Assembly: GCF_012295525.1 (NCBI RefSeq)
Contig: NZ_CP051167.1
Location: 2,728,001 to 2,792,000, forward strand
DNA length: 64,000 nucleotides
Direction: 5' to 3'
DNA from: Oxynema aestuarii AP17
GTDB lineage: Bacteria; Cyanobacteriota; Cyanobacteriia; Cyanobacteriales; Laspinemataceae
Shown here: piece by piece, positions 1-8,888 of the stretch
How positions within the stretch are numbered: position 1 is the stretch's first letter
How the letters are laid out: every line of letters begins with the position of its first letter
The notes under the pieces: generated by a model
Told to the model about the DNA's origin: nothing
The model's database searches: none
Seen by the model: only the letters and a program-made list of their open reading frames with translations
Made by a program: the position numbers and the translations under genes

Positions 1-365
1 CGAATGGGGGTCGGGAACGCTCGCTGAGGGGGAAAACTAGCAATACGGTACAAGTAAGACAGATTAGAGGGGTCAAACGCCTAAAGGCTTATCCCCCTTT
101 CATGTTTCGTCGGTAAGACCTTTACGATCGTAGAGAAGCGGATCCTAAGTATTTCTATCGGGTCTGCATTCGTACAACCAGAATGAACGCCGTTTAAACG
201 CAATCGACACTCAGGGCGGCGATCGCGCGTTAACAAACAGCGACTCGCATCGAATCGAGGCAGATTCTGGACTTTAGGGTGATTTCAAGATCGAACGGCG
301 ATCGCAATTCCCTTGCTGAATTGCTCGTTTTTGAGGTGCATCATATCATCAGAGGCAGATCTATC
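1..365 (+). other. Window-edge region; possible 3' end of an upstream gene and a hairpin
   Basis: A plus-strand frame is open from base 3 to a TAA at 114-116 (about 37 residues, ending AYPPFMFRR), which could be the end of a gene cut by the window edge; the peptide is not recognised. A hairpin at about 67-100 (GAGGGG paired with TCCCC, inner GCC-TAAA-GGC, then TTT) overlaps it and looks like a terminator. The rest up to the DUF928 start at 366 holds only HIP1-like sites. Confidence 0.3.
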
Positions 366-1175
366 ATGGCCAGGAACAGATCCGGACTGCGCAAGCGTGT
401 CCTGTCAGCCCTCATGGGATTGGGGGCGATCGTTATTCCCCTGCAAGCTCGCGCCCAAGCTGCAGAGGTGGGAACAGACAGCCAAATTGCACGGGTGAAT
501 CCTGCCGATATCGAAATGTTAGTGAAATTCGAGGCCCCGGAAGGGGAAGGCGATCCCGAAGAAGACGGAACGGCAGGCGGAGCGACTCGCAGTCAACATC
601 ATTGCATCAGCCCGTCCCCAAGTTATCGAGAGCTGACTTTATTATTACCGATCGCGCAAAGCGGGCTGACCACCGCCCAACACCCCACCTTTTTCGTATA
701 CGTCCCGCCGACGACGGCGAGTCAAGCGGAATTCGTCCTGCGCGACGGCGACGGCGACGGGATATATCAAACGACCGTCAGTTTAGGAAACGCCCCGGGG
801 ATTCTCCGGATTGACCTGCCGGAGAGCTTGCCCGCCTTGGAATTCGGCCACCGATATCAGTGGTCGTTTGCCATGATTTGCCAGCCGAGCGATCGCCTGC
901 AAGATTGGGTTGTCGATGGCTGGATCGAGCGCACGGAACTCGACCCCCAGCTCGCCAGTCAACTGGAGGGGGCGACCCCCCTCGAACGGGCTGCCGCTTA
1001 CGGCAATGCGGGAATTTGGTACGACACCTTAAGCACGTTGGCGAGCTTGAGAACCGCACAACCGCACAGTGATGGACTGGCAAACACCTGGGAAAACCTG
1101 TTAAAGTCGGAAGCAGTCCAGTTAGGACAAATTGCCCGCGAACCTCTGCTAAGCTGTTGCACCTCAAATCCTTGA
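366..1175 (+). CDS. DUF928 family secreted protein
   Basis: A 269-residue protein with a classical signal peptide (basic RKR, hydrophobic VLSALMGLGAIVIP, AxA-type site near AQA at residue 30-32), so it should leave the cytoplasm. After an acidic linker, residues about 79-240 match the cyanobacterial DUF928 fold by pattern (YRELTLLLP, HPTFFVYVP, YQWSFAMIC). Two cysteines at the front of the domain and in AMIC recur at the same places in the second DUF928 protein at 8101-8877, which suggests a disulphide. The ATG at 366 was chosen because the signal peptide begins there; the frame is open further upstream to 279. It precedes a CHASE2-GGDEF-EAL gene by 78 bases. The molecular function of DUF928 is unknown. 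Confidence 0.8.
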   Translation: MARNRSGLRKRVLSALMGLGAIVIPLQARAQAAEVGTDSQIARVNPADIEMLVKFEAPEGEGDPEEDGTAGGATRSQHHCISPSPSYRELTLLLPIAQSGLTTAQHPTFFVYVPPTTASQAEFVLRDGDGDGIYQTTVSLGNAPGILRIDLPESLPALEFGHRYQWSFAMICQPSDRLQDWVVDGWIERTELDPQLASQLEGATPLERAAAYGNAGIWYDTLSTLASLRTAQPHSDGLANTWENLLKSEAVQLGQIAREPLLSCCTSNP

Positions 1176-1182
1176 GAGGGGT

Positions 1183-1244
1183 TGGAGTTTTGAGGTCGGG
1201 GCTTCAAACCCGGTGCTGCCGACCCAGGCGACTTCAAAACTCAA
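1183..1244. other. Inverted repeat between DUF928 and CHASE2-GGDEF-EAL genes
   Basis: GAGTTTTGA and TCAAAACTC pair across about 40 bases, and a nested GGTCGG/CCGACC pair sits inside. It lies just after the DUF928 stop and ends 10 bases before the next ATG. It could be an attenuator or a processing hairpin; there is no T-tract. Confidence 0.35.
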
Positions 1245-1253
1245 CACCGATTC

Positions 1254-3830
1254 ATGATTGGGAATGCGATGGGCGACTTGTTCAAACGGCAAATCTGGGC
1301 GTGGAGGGGAGTTTGGATGACGGCGCCGATCGTGGCTACCCTGACGATCGCCTTGCGCTTGAGCGGCGTCTTGCAACTGCTGGAGTGGGCCGCCCTCGAT
1401 CGCCTCTTCCGGATGCGACCCCCAGAACCGATCGACCCGCGCATTGCCATTGTCGAAATTACCGAGTCCGATATTCGCCAAGCCCAACAGTGGCCGATTT
1501 CCGACGCCGCCCTCACGGTTTTGTTAGAGAAAATCAAGAAACAACAGCCGCGCGCGATCGGACTGGATTTATATCGAGATTTACCCGTCGAACCGGGACA
1601 CGCGCAGTTAGTCGAATTATTCGAGAATACGCCAAACTTGATCGGCATTGAAAAGGCGATCGGCGATAACTACGGCGCCGTCGTCGCCGCCCCGCCGAAG
1701 CTCAAAGAACTCGATCGCGTCGGCGCGGTGGATTTGCTCCTCGACGGCGACGGTAAAGTTCGGCGCGCTTTGCTCTCGGTCCGACCGAACAACCAAGGTC
1801 AAACCGTCTACACCCTCGGGGTGCGATTGGCGTTGATGTATTTGGAAGGAGAAGGGATCCAACTCGAAACCGTCGAAGGCGATCGCGAGAAAGTTCGCCT
1901 GGGAAAAGCCCTCTTCGATCGCTGGCAACCGAATTCCGGGGGCTACGTGCGCGCCAATACCGGAGGCTATCAAATTCTCTATAATTTTCGGAGCTTGGCT
2001 TGTCGCGGCAGAATCGAAGCCTGCGAGATCTTTTTAACCGTTTCGATGAACGATCTGCTAGAAGAGCGCATCCCTCGCGATTTACTGCGCGATCGCATCG
2101 TCTTGATCGGTTCGACCGCCCCGAGTCTCAAAGACCGCTTTTTTACCCCCTACAGTACCAACTACATCACCGCCTTACCCGGGGTGAAAATGCACGGCGA
2201 CCTCGCCAGCCAGATTCTCAGTGCGGCCCTCGACGGACGCCCCTTGATTCGCACCTGGAACGAAGCCATCGAAAGTTTGTGGATTTTCGCCTGGGCGGCG
2301 ATCGGCGCCACCTTAGCCTGGAGCTTGTTGCGACGGCGTTGGGAATTTCTCACCGTCGTATTTGCCGCTTGCGGACTCGTGGCGATCGCCTACTTCGCCT
2401 TTCTCCGAGGTTGGTGGATTCCCCTCGTCCCGCCCTTACTCTCCTTGGGCGGATCGTATATCTCGATCGTCAGTTATATCGCCTATACCGAACGCCGACG
2501 TTCCGAAGCCCAACTGCGCTATCACGCCCTCCACGACGCCCTCACCGGACTGCCGAACCGCTTTTGTTTCCTCGAACGCCTGCAAGAGGCGATCGCCCAC
2601 AGTCAAGTCCACTGCGACTATCGCTTCGCCGTTCTCTTTCTCGATCTCGACCGCTTCAAACTCGTCAACGACGCCCTCGGTCACCGCACCGGAGACGAAC
2701 TACTCGTCGCCCTCGGCGATCGCCTCCAAACTATCCTCGCCAGTCAAGATACGATCGCCCGTCTCGGCGGCGACGAATTTATTATTCTGCTCGACAACAT
2801 CCACCAACTCGGCGACGCACTCGCGATCGTCGATCGCATCTACGAACAACTCCAACTCCCCTTCAACCTCAACAACGGCTATCAAGTCTATACCAGCGCC
2901 AGCATCGGGATTCTCATCAACGATGCCGACTACCAAGAACCCGAAGACTTCCTCGGCGCCGCCGACGTCGCCATGTATCGCGCCAAAGCCCGGGGCAAAG
3001 GATGCTACGAAATCTTCGACGCCAGTATGCAAGGGGACTTGAAGAAACTGCTGCAACTCGAAAACGACCTGCGCCACGGCATCGATCGCGCCGAATTCGT
3101 CCTCTACTACCAGCCGATTGTTTGCCTGAAAACCAATACCGTCACCGGATTTGAAGCCCTCGTGCGCTGGCAACATCCCGAACGCGGTTTTATCTCCCCC
3201 GCTCAATTTATTCCCGTCGCCGAAGAAACCGGACTGATCGTTCCCTTGGGGTGGTGGATCTTATACGCCGCCTGCGAGCAAATTGCTCGATGGCAAGCCC
3301 AATTTCCCGACGACGAACCCCTTAAAATTAGTGTCAATCTCTCGGGACGGCAATTTTTACAAGCCGATCTCGTCGAACAAATCGAACGGATTATCAAACA
3401 AACCGGACTGGCCACCCAAGGGTTAAAGTTAGAAATTACCGAAAGTGTCGTCATGCAAAATGCCGAAACGGCAGTCAAAATGCTCGAACGACTCAAAACC
3501 TTGGGAATTCAGTTAAGCGTCGATGATTTCGGGACGGGCTATTCCTCCTTAAGTTACCTGCGCCGTTTTCCCGTAGATACTTTGAAAATCGATCGCTCCT
3601 TCATCCACGAAATCGATACGAATTCCGAACAGTTGGAAATTGTCCGGACGATCGTGTTAATGGCCCATAGTTTGGGCATGGACGCGATCGCCGAAGGCGT
3701 GGAAAACGCGCGCCAGCTCAAAATTTTGCGCGATTTAGATTGCGATTACGTGCAAGGGTATTTATTCTCGAAACCTGTCAACAGCGAGATGGCGGAAACC
3801 TTTTTAATGCGAAAGTTAAACGCCTATTGA
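1254..3830 (+). CDS. CHASE2-GGDEF-EAL cyclic-di-GMP turnover protein
   Basis: An 858-residue membrane protein. The order is one N-terminal membrane segment (about 20-40), an extracytoplasmic CHASE2 sensor domain (about 45-330, with the GLDLYRDLPVEPG block shared by all three CHASE2 proteins here), three C-terminal membrane segments (about 340-410), then cytoplasmic GGDEF (about 430-590) and EAL (about 605-855). The diguanylate cyclase motif is intact (RLGGDEF near residue 505). The phosphodiesterase side keeps EAL (near 633) and DDFGTGYSSLSYL, so both activities are possible. An alternative ATG at 1269 has a GGGA a few bases upstream and may be the true start. It follows a DUF928 gene, and the CHASE2/DUF928 pairing recurs at 8.1-17.3 kb. 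Confidence 0.9.
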   Translation: MIGNAMGDLFKRQIWAWRGVWMTAPIVATLTIALRLSGVLQLLEWAALDRLFRMRPPEPIDPRIAIVEITESDIRQAQQWPISDAALTVLLEKIKKQQPRAIGLDLYRDLPVEPGHAQLVELFENTPNLIGIEKAIGDNYGAVVAAPPKLKELDRVGAVDLLLDGDGKVRRALLSVRPNNQGQTVYTLGVRLALMYLEGEGIQLETVEGDREKVRLGKALFDRWQPNSGGYVRANTGGYQILYNFRSLACRGRIEACEIFLTVSMNDLLEERIPRDLLRDRIVLIGSTAPSLKDRFFTPYSTNYITALPGVKMHGDLASQILSAALDGRPLIRTWNEAIESLWIFAWAAIGATLAWSLLRRRWEFLTVVFAACGLVAIAYFAFLRGWWIPLVPPLLSLGGSYISIVSYIAYTERRRSEAQLRYHALHDALTGLPNRFCFLERLQEAIAHSQVHCDYRFAVLFLDLDRFKLVNDALGHRTGDELLVALGDRLQTILASQDTIARLGGDEFIILLDNIHQLGDALAIVDRIYEQLQLPFNLNNGYQVYTSASIGILINDADYQEPEDFLGAADVAMYRAKARGKGCYEIFDASMQGDLKKLLQLENDLRHGIDRAEFVLYYQPIVCLKTNTVTGFEALVRWQHPERGFISPAQFIPVAEETGLIVPLGWWILYAACEQIARWQAQFPDDEPLKISVNLSGRQFLQADLVEQIERIIKQTGLATQGLKLEITESVVMQNAETAVKMLERLKTLGIQLSVDDFGTGYSSLSYLRRFPVDTLKIDRSFIHEIDTNSEQLEIVRTIVLMAHSLGMDAIAEGVENARQLKILRDLDCDYVQGYLFSKPVNSEMAETFLMRKLNAY

Positions 3831-3892
3831 CGGGAATCGGAAAAGAGATTTTAGATTTTATTGTGGTTTCAAATAAGAATGAGACACAATAT

Positions 3893-3928
3893 CCCTGTAG
3901 AGGTGATTCGCGAATCACCTCTACAGGG
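3893..3928. repeat. REP-type perfect palindrome (36 nt)
   Basis: Two perfect 18-base arms (first arm CCCTGTAGAGGTGATTCG). The core ATTCGCGAAT and the outer TGTAG are shared with the REP palindromes around the RAYT gene at 25.8 kb, with GG-CC positions changed compatibly on both arms. It lies in the 262-base gap between the CHASE2 gene and ilvD; further on, at about 4000-4015, are ATTTTAGATT-type short repeats. Confidence 0.75.
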
Positions 3929-4092
3929 TGTGGGTAAACTCACTCTTCAAGGCGCTGTAAATGCCAGAATCTGTCTCAATCTAAATTCAAATGACTATAG
4001 ATTTTAGATTGAGGGAGGCGGGAAGAGGAAATTGGAAAACTGCTGATTTCTAGTTTTTGCCGCTTCCCGATTCCCGCTTCCCTCTTACCCGA

Positions 4093-5775
4093 TCAACAAT
4101 CCAAATCCGTAACCGCACCGAGACTACTCGACGAGACGAGTTTGGCATATTTCGCCAAAATCCCTTTACGGTAACGCGGTGTAGGAGGTTGCCAATTGGC
4201 GCGACGGCGTTCGAGTTCTTCCTCGGAAACGTTTAACTGTAACAGCCGTTGCTGGGCGTCGATCGTAATCGTATCCCCTTCTTCAACCAGGGCGATCGCG
4301 CCGCCCACCGCAGCTTCCGGCGCCACGTGACCGACCACCAAACCGTAAGTCCCGCCAGAGAAACGCCCGTCGGTGATCAAACCGACCGAATCCCCCAACC
4401 CGGCGCCGATAATCGCCGACGTGGGGGCGAGCATTTCGCGCATTCCCGGACCGCCTTTAGGTCCTTCGTAACGCACGACGACCACATCTCCGGCTTTAAT
4501 TTTGCCGTCGAGAATGGCGGCGAGGCAGTCTTCCTCGGACTCGAAAACCTTCGCCGGCCCGGTGATTTGGGGTTTTTTGACCCCGCTAATTTTAGCGACG
4601 GCCCCTTCGCTGGCGAGGTTGCCTTTGAGGATGGCGAGGTGTCCTTGGGCGTACATCGGCTGATTCCAAGGACGGATAACCTCTTGACCTTGGGGGGGTT
4701 CCTCGGGAATGTCGGCGAGTAGTTCGGCGATCGTCTGTCCGGTGATGGTGAGGGCGTCGCCGTGCAGCAAGTCGTGGACGAGCAGCATTTTCATCACTTG
4801 GGGAATGCCCCCGGCTTGGTGCAGTTGGGTGGTGACGTAGCGACCGCTCGGTTTGAGGTCGCACAAGACCGGGACGCGCTGGCGGATGGTTTCAAAGTCG
4901 TCGAGGGTGAGTTCGACGCCGATCGCGTTGGCGATCGCCAGTAAGTGTAACACTGCATTGGTGGAACCGCCGACGGCCATAATCACGGAAATGGCGTTTT
5001 CAAACGCCTTGCGCGTCATGATTTGTCGCGGCAAAATCTGCTGGCGAATGGCTTCGACGAGGACGGCGGCAGACTGTTCGGCGCTGTCGGCTTTTTCTGC
5101 ATCTTCCGCCGCCATGGTCGAGGAATACATCAAACTCATCCCCATGGCTTCGAGGGCGGAAGACATCGTATTAGCGGTGTACATCCCGCCACAAGATCCG
5201 GCGCCGGGACAGGCATTGCGTTCCACGGCGAGGAGTTCGTCGTCGTCAATCGTGCCCGCACTGCGCTGACCGACGGCCTCGAAAGCGCTGACGATCGTCA
5301 GGTCGCAGTTATTATAATGACCGGGTTTAATCGTGCCGCCGTAGACGAAAATCGCGGGAATGTTGAGGCGGGCGATCGCGATCGTCGCCCCCGGCATATT
5401 TTTATCGCAACCTCCGATCGCCAAGACTCCATCCATACTCTGACCGTTGCACACGGTTTCGATCGCGTCGGCAATCACTTCCCGGGAAACGAGGGAATAT
5501 TTCATCCCTTCCGTTCCCATTGAAATCCCATCGCTAATCGTGATCGTTCCGAACATCTGGGGCATTCCCCCGGCATCGCGAACCCCCGTTTCTGCCCGTT
5601 TGGCGAGCAGATCGAGGCCCATATTACAGGGGGTGATGGTGCTGTAACCATTGGCAATGCCAACGATCGGTTTGTTAAAGTCCTCGTCTCCAAAACCGAC
5701 CGCCCGTAGCATCGCCCGGTTGGGCGATCGCTGGACTCCTTGGGTGACGACGCGGCTTCTGAGGTTGTCAGGCAT
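4093..5775 (-). CDS. ilvD: Dihydroxy-acid dehydratase
   Basis: A 560-residue enzyme of valine, isoleucine and leucine synthesis that dehydrates 2,3-dihydroxy-3-methylvalerate/isovalerate to the 2-keto acids. The Fe-S cluster cysteine blocks are present ([10 protein letters not shown], and [16 protein letters not shown]), as are the C-terminal blocks [12 protein letters not shown] and [15 protein letters not shown]. The start at MPDNLRSR fits the family; the frame is open 65 codons upstream but that part is unlike IlvD. It is monocistronic and divergent from the pentapeptide gene across 291 bases. Confidence 0.97.
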   Translation of the reverse strand: MPDNLRSRVVTQGVQRSPNRAMLRAVGFGDEDFNKPIVGIANGYSTITPCNMGLDLLAKRAETGVRDAGGMPQMFGTITISDGISMGTEGMKYSLVSREVIADAIETVCNGQSMDGVLAIGGCDKNMPGATIAIARLNIPAIFVYGGTIKPGHYNNCDLTIVSAFEAVGQRSAGTIDDDELLAVERNACPGAGSCGGMYTANTMSSALEAMGMSLMYSSTMAAEDAEKADSAEQSAAVLVEAIRQQILPRQIMTRKAFENAISVIMAVGGSTNAVLHLLAIANAIGVELTLDDFETIRQRVPVLCDLKPSGRYVTTQLHQAGGIPQVMKMLLVHDLLHGDALTITGQTIAELLADIPEEPPQGQEVIRPWNQPMYAQGHLAILKGNLASEGAVAKISGVKKPQITGPAKVFESEEDCLAAILDGKIKAGDVVVVRYEGPKGGPGMREMLAPTSAIIGAGLGDSVGLITDGRFSGGTYGLVVGHVAPEAAVGGAIALVEEGDTITIDAQQRLLQLNVSEEELERRRANWQPPTPRYRKGILAKYAKLVSSSSLGAVTDLDC

Positions 5776-6066
5776 TCTTGATATCCGTGAAAGCGTTGAG
5801 AAGTTCAGGGGGGCGGGGTCGAACGGGATCCTGTCGTGGTACCTGCGGTCCCGAATCGTTCGTCCCTTTCTCGATTGTCTCAGAATCGACGACGATTTGA
5901 GCAGTGGGGGCGATCGCCGCGTCCAGAAGCGAGCGATCGCGGCGAGTTGCCAAGGGCGAGATCGCCCCAATCGGCCTCAATAGAGGACTTTTCCGGTCGA
6001 AGCGTAAAAAGATACATTAGAACCTAGCTATCGATAAAATTGCTTAGAGACACAGAGGCGGAGAAC

Positions 6067-6906
6067 ATGGATGCGAACGAATTACGCGAGCGTTACGGGC
6101 GAGGAGAACGAGATTTTCGCGAAATTAAGTTAATCGGTGCCAATTTAGAAGGAATTAACTTATGCGAGGTCAATCTCAGAAGCGCGGATTTACGACAGGC
6201 GAATTTAGTCGGCGCCAAGTTGACGGGCGCTAATCTCAGAGAAGCGAACCTTTCGTCGGCGTCCCTGACCGGGGCCGATTTACGCGAGGCGAATTTAATC
6301 AGTGCCAATTTGATGAAAGCCAACCTCGACGAGGCGAATTTAACTCAGGCGAATATGAGTCGGGCGATCTTAGAACGGGCCACGATGCAACGGGCGAAAA
6401 TGATCGAGGCGATCGTCAGCGAAACCCGCTTGAGTTGGGCGAAACTCGTGGAAGCCAATCTCAGTCAGGCGAATATGAGTCGGGCGAATTTAAGTGAAGC
6501 GGATTTATCCCGGGCGCGTTTGGAAGAAGCGAATTTGACGATCGCCATTTTGACCCGGGCGACCCTGGAATCGGTCAACCTCACCAATGCAGTTCTCAAC
6601 GGGGTCAATCTTTCTCAAGCCAATCTTAAAGGTTCGGATCTCAGTCGCGCTACGATGAGTAGCTCGAACCTGGCGGATGCCGATCTGAGTAATACCCAAT
6701 TGCGCGGCACGAATATCAGTTGGACGACCCTGCGCGGAGTGAGTTTGCGCGGGGCGAGTTTGTATCGCGCCAATCTCGGCTGGTCGAATTTGAGTGGAGC
6801 CGATCTGAGTGAAGCGATCTTGATGGATACCAATTTATATCGAGCTAATTTGCGCGATGCGATTTTAACCGGGGCGGTGATGCCGGACGGAATGCCCTAT
6901 CAGTAA
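6067..6906 (+). CDS. Pentapeptide-repeat protein
   Basis: A 279-residue protein built almost wholly of tandem A(D/N)LXX pentapeptides (for example ANLRE, ADLRE, ANLSQ, ADLSR) from residue 22 to near the end, which predicts a right-handed quadrilateral beta-helix. There is no signal peptide or membrane segment, so it should be cytosolic. The ATG at 6067 follows GGCGGAG, a plausible ribosome site; an in-frame start at 6040 is less likely. Cyanobacteria have many such proteins (HetL is one), mostly of unknown role; nothing here assigns one. Confidence 0.9.
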   Translation: MDANELRERYGRGERDFREIKLIGANLEGINLCEVNLRSADLRQANLVGAKLTGANLREANLSSASLTGADLREANLISANLMKANLDEANLTQANMSRAILERATMQRAKMIEAIVSETRLSWAKLVEANLSQANMSRANLSEADLSRARLEEANLTIAILTRATLESVNLTNAVLNGVNLSQANLKGSDLSRATMSSSNLADADLSNTQLRGTNISWTTLRGVSLRGASLYRANLGWSNLSGADLSEAILMDTNLYRANLRDAILTGAVMPDGMPYQ

Positions 6907-6969
6907 GGAATTGGGAGTGGGGAATCTGGATTTCGGTTACCGATGTCCCGCTCCCCAATTCCCGCTTTA

Positions 6970-8010
6970 TCAAGACTCGCGATCGCCCAAAATTTGCAGT
7001 CGCACCGTGCGATCGTCCGCTTCGCTCAAGTGAACTTCCACGACTTGTCCGGCGAGGCGATCGAGACAGCTCAACATCGATCGCAGGTGCGGCGTACTCG
7101 CCCCCGTATCCACGTAGAGGCGATCGGTTAAGCTCACTAAACGCCGCCATGTGTTATATAACTTGACCGCCGTTTGTTCTAACGCCGCCGCCTGTTTGAC
7201 CATATCCGAGGCGGTACTGAGGAACCCGAGGCGCAAGGCTTCTTCGAGAGCCATTTCCACGTCGATGCTATTGCGCGAAATCGCCTGTACTTGAGCCGCC
7301 GCATCGAGATATTTCGATAAATTACGCGCGTCGGTGGTCAGTTGTTTGACCGTATCGACATCGGGATTAATCGAAGCTTCCTCGCGCATCGATGTTTGAT
7401 GAGTTTCGGGCAGTTTTTCCATTTCCCGGGCCAGGGGAGCGAGATAGCGCGGCGGAATCGACCCCGAAGTCGCTTTTTCCTTGACTTCTTCCGGGAGTAA
7501 GTCCGAGGTCATGGCAGTCCATTCGTCGGAGAGTTGCCGGACTTCGCGCCGGGTGATGCGATCGCCCGTACTGGCCGCTTGCGAGACCATTTGCTGGACT
7601 TCCGGTGCCGATTTCGCCGTTTCGACAAAGGCGCGCTTGCTAAATTTATCGAATGTATCGGGATTGAGATAACCTTGCTCTAACAAAGCATCGGCACTAT
7701 TGGCTAATTCAATTAAGGAATAGGCTTGACTTTTACTGATTTCCTGTTCCTTGAGCCATTTTAAAAACCCGGTGCCGCGTCCTTCGCCGCCCTTCTTCTC
7801 GCGATCGCGCACCGCCCGCAGAATCCTACCGCGCCAAATATCGGTTTGCAAGTCGAAATGGTCGCAGACCTTCCATGCATTCTCAATTTGCTGCTGGAAC
7901 TCGTACTCCGGGATCTCCTCATCGCTGGGATCCGGAAGCTGAAAATTGAGGTCGGTGACGCTTTCAAGCGCAGCAGCGAGTGCTTCTGGGGATTCGGGTA
8001 ATTCAGCCAT
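6970..8010 (-). CDS. Conserved cyanobacterial protein of unknown function
   Basis: A soluble, mostly helical 346-residue protein. The N-terminus is acidic; residues about 65-115 contain FLKWLKEQEISKSQAYSLIELAN, which looks like a helix-turn-helix-type segment; the middle is charged and the C-terminus (LKxYNTWRRLVSLTDRLYVDTG region) looks like a separate helical bundle. No catalytic motif is seen. ATG at 8010 was chosen over a TTG at 8019. It lies 90 bases downstream of the DUF928 gene on the same strand and could be read through from the CHASE2/CHAT operon, but need not belong to it. Confidence 0.7.
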   Translation of the reverse strand: MAELPESPEALAAALESVTDLNFQLPDPSDEEIPEYEFQQQIENAWKVCDHFDLQTDIWRGRILRAVRDREKKGGEGRGTGFLKWLKEQEISKSQAYSLIELANSADALLEQGYLNPDTFDKFSKRAFVETAKSAPEVQQMVSQAASTGDRITRREVRQLSDEWTAMTSDLLPEEVKEKATSGSIPPRYLAPLAREMEKLPETHQTSMREEASINPDVDTVKQLTTDARNLSKYLDAAAQVQAISRNSIDVEMALEEALRLGFLSTASDMVKQAAALEQTAVKLYNTWRRLVSLTDRLYVDTGASTPHLRSMLSCLDRLAGQVVEVHLSEADDRTVRLQILGDRES

Positions 8011-8100
8011 GGAGAGCAACCACGATCGGGCGACAGCCGAATTATTATGGCACGATTCGGGAATGCTCGCAGGGGTTACGGGCGATCGCCCGTAACCCTC

Positions 8101-8877
8101 TTACTCGGAGGTTCCCACTTCTTCCCCAAATGGCCCTGGGAAGGCGATCGCCGACAGTCCCACCGACTCTAACACGCTCTTCCACAACTGACCCAAGCTC
8201 GGATCCTCCGGATGCTGGCGTCGCGCTGCGCTCAAAGTCGCGAGCAAATCGTACCAATACCCGTGACTGGCATACCACTGCACCCGTTCGACAGTGCTTT
8301 GTGCCGCCAACTCCCCCTGTTGTTCCGCGTTCAACGCCACGCGCTGCACCCATCCGACAAACACCGGATCGTTCGGGGTCGGCTTGGCGGCACAGCTCAC
8401 CGACAAAAACCACTGATAATTTTTACCGACTTCTAAAGGGGCACTCGCCTCCGAAGGACGAAACCCGACCAACCCTCCCCCTTGGGGAACGGGAAAAGCG
8501 ATCGCCTCGGAAGAGTCCCCCGTCTCATCTCGAAACAGCAAGCGGACTTGGGTAGCGGAGGTTTTAGGAAAATTAACAAACACTGTCGGGTGGGAAGCCA
8601 AAGTCAGTCCGTAATTGCGACGCGGCATCAAGACTTCGATCTCGTCTTCATCGGGCTGACAGCGCCCCCCATCCCGGGCGCCTGCACCCGCCGTGTCGTC
8701 CGGTTTGTCCTCCCCGGGAGGGTCGAAGGCTTCTTGAAAGATAATCGATTCGGACAGGGGTGGGGACAGTGGGGGAGCCGTTTGGGGAGCTATTTGAGCG
8801 ATCGCGCCCCCGGCACTTCCCAAACAACCCACCCATAAACTGAGGCCCAGAGGTTGTAAAAGATTGCAAAATTTCAT
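8101..8877 (-). CDS. DUF928 family secreted protein (last gene of the CHASE2/CHAT operon)
   Basis: A 258-residue protein with a signal peptide (MKFCNLLQPLGLSLWVGCLGSAGGAIAQ). The DUF928 body runs from about residue 70 to 240 (RRNYGLTLASHPTVFVNFPKTSATQVRLLFRDETGD, YQWFLSVSC). It is the clear paralogue of the protein at 366-1175, including the two conserved cysteines (GRCQP and SVSC). The start was placed at MKFCN because the signal peptide begins there. It starts 11 bases after the CHAT gene stops, so the two are almost certainly co-transcribed. Function unknown; it probably acts in the periplasm or outside. Confidence 0.85.
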   Translation of the reverse strand: MKFCNLLQPLGLSLWVGCLGSAGGAIAQIAPQTAPPLSPPLSESIIFQEAFDPPGEDKPDDTAGAGARDGGRCQPDEDEIEVLMPRRNYGLTLASHPTVFVNFPKTSATQVRLLFRDETGDSSEAIAFPVPQGGGLVGFRPSEASAPLEVGKNYQWFLSVSCAAKPTPNDPVFVGWVQRVALNAEQQGELAAQSTVERVQWYASHGYWYDLLATLSAARRQHPEDPSLGQLWKSVLESVGLSAIAFPGPFGEEVGTSE

Positions 8878-8888
8878 GACTCTTACAG

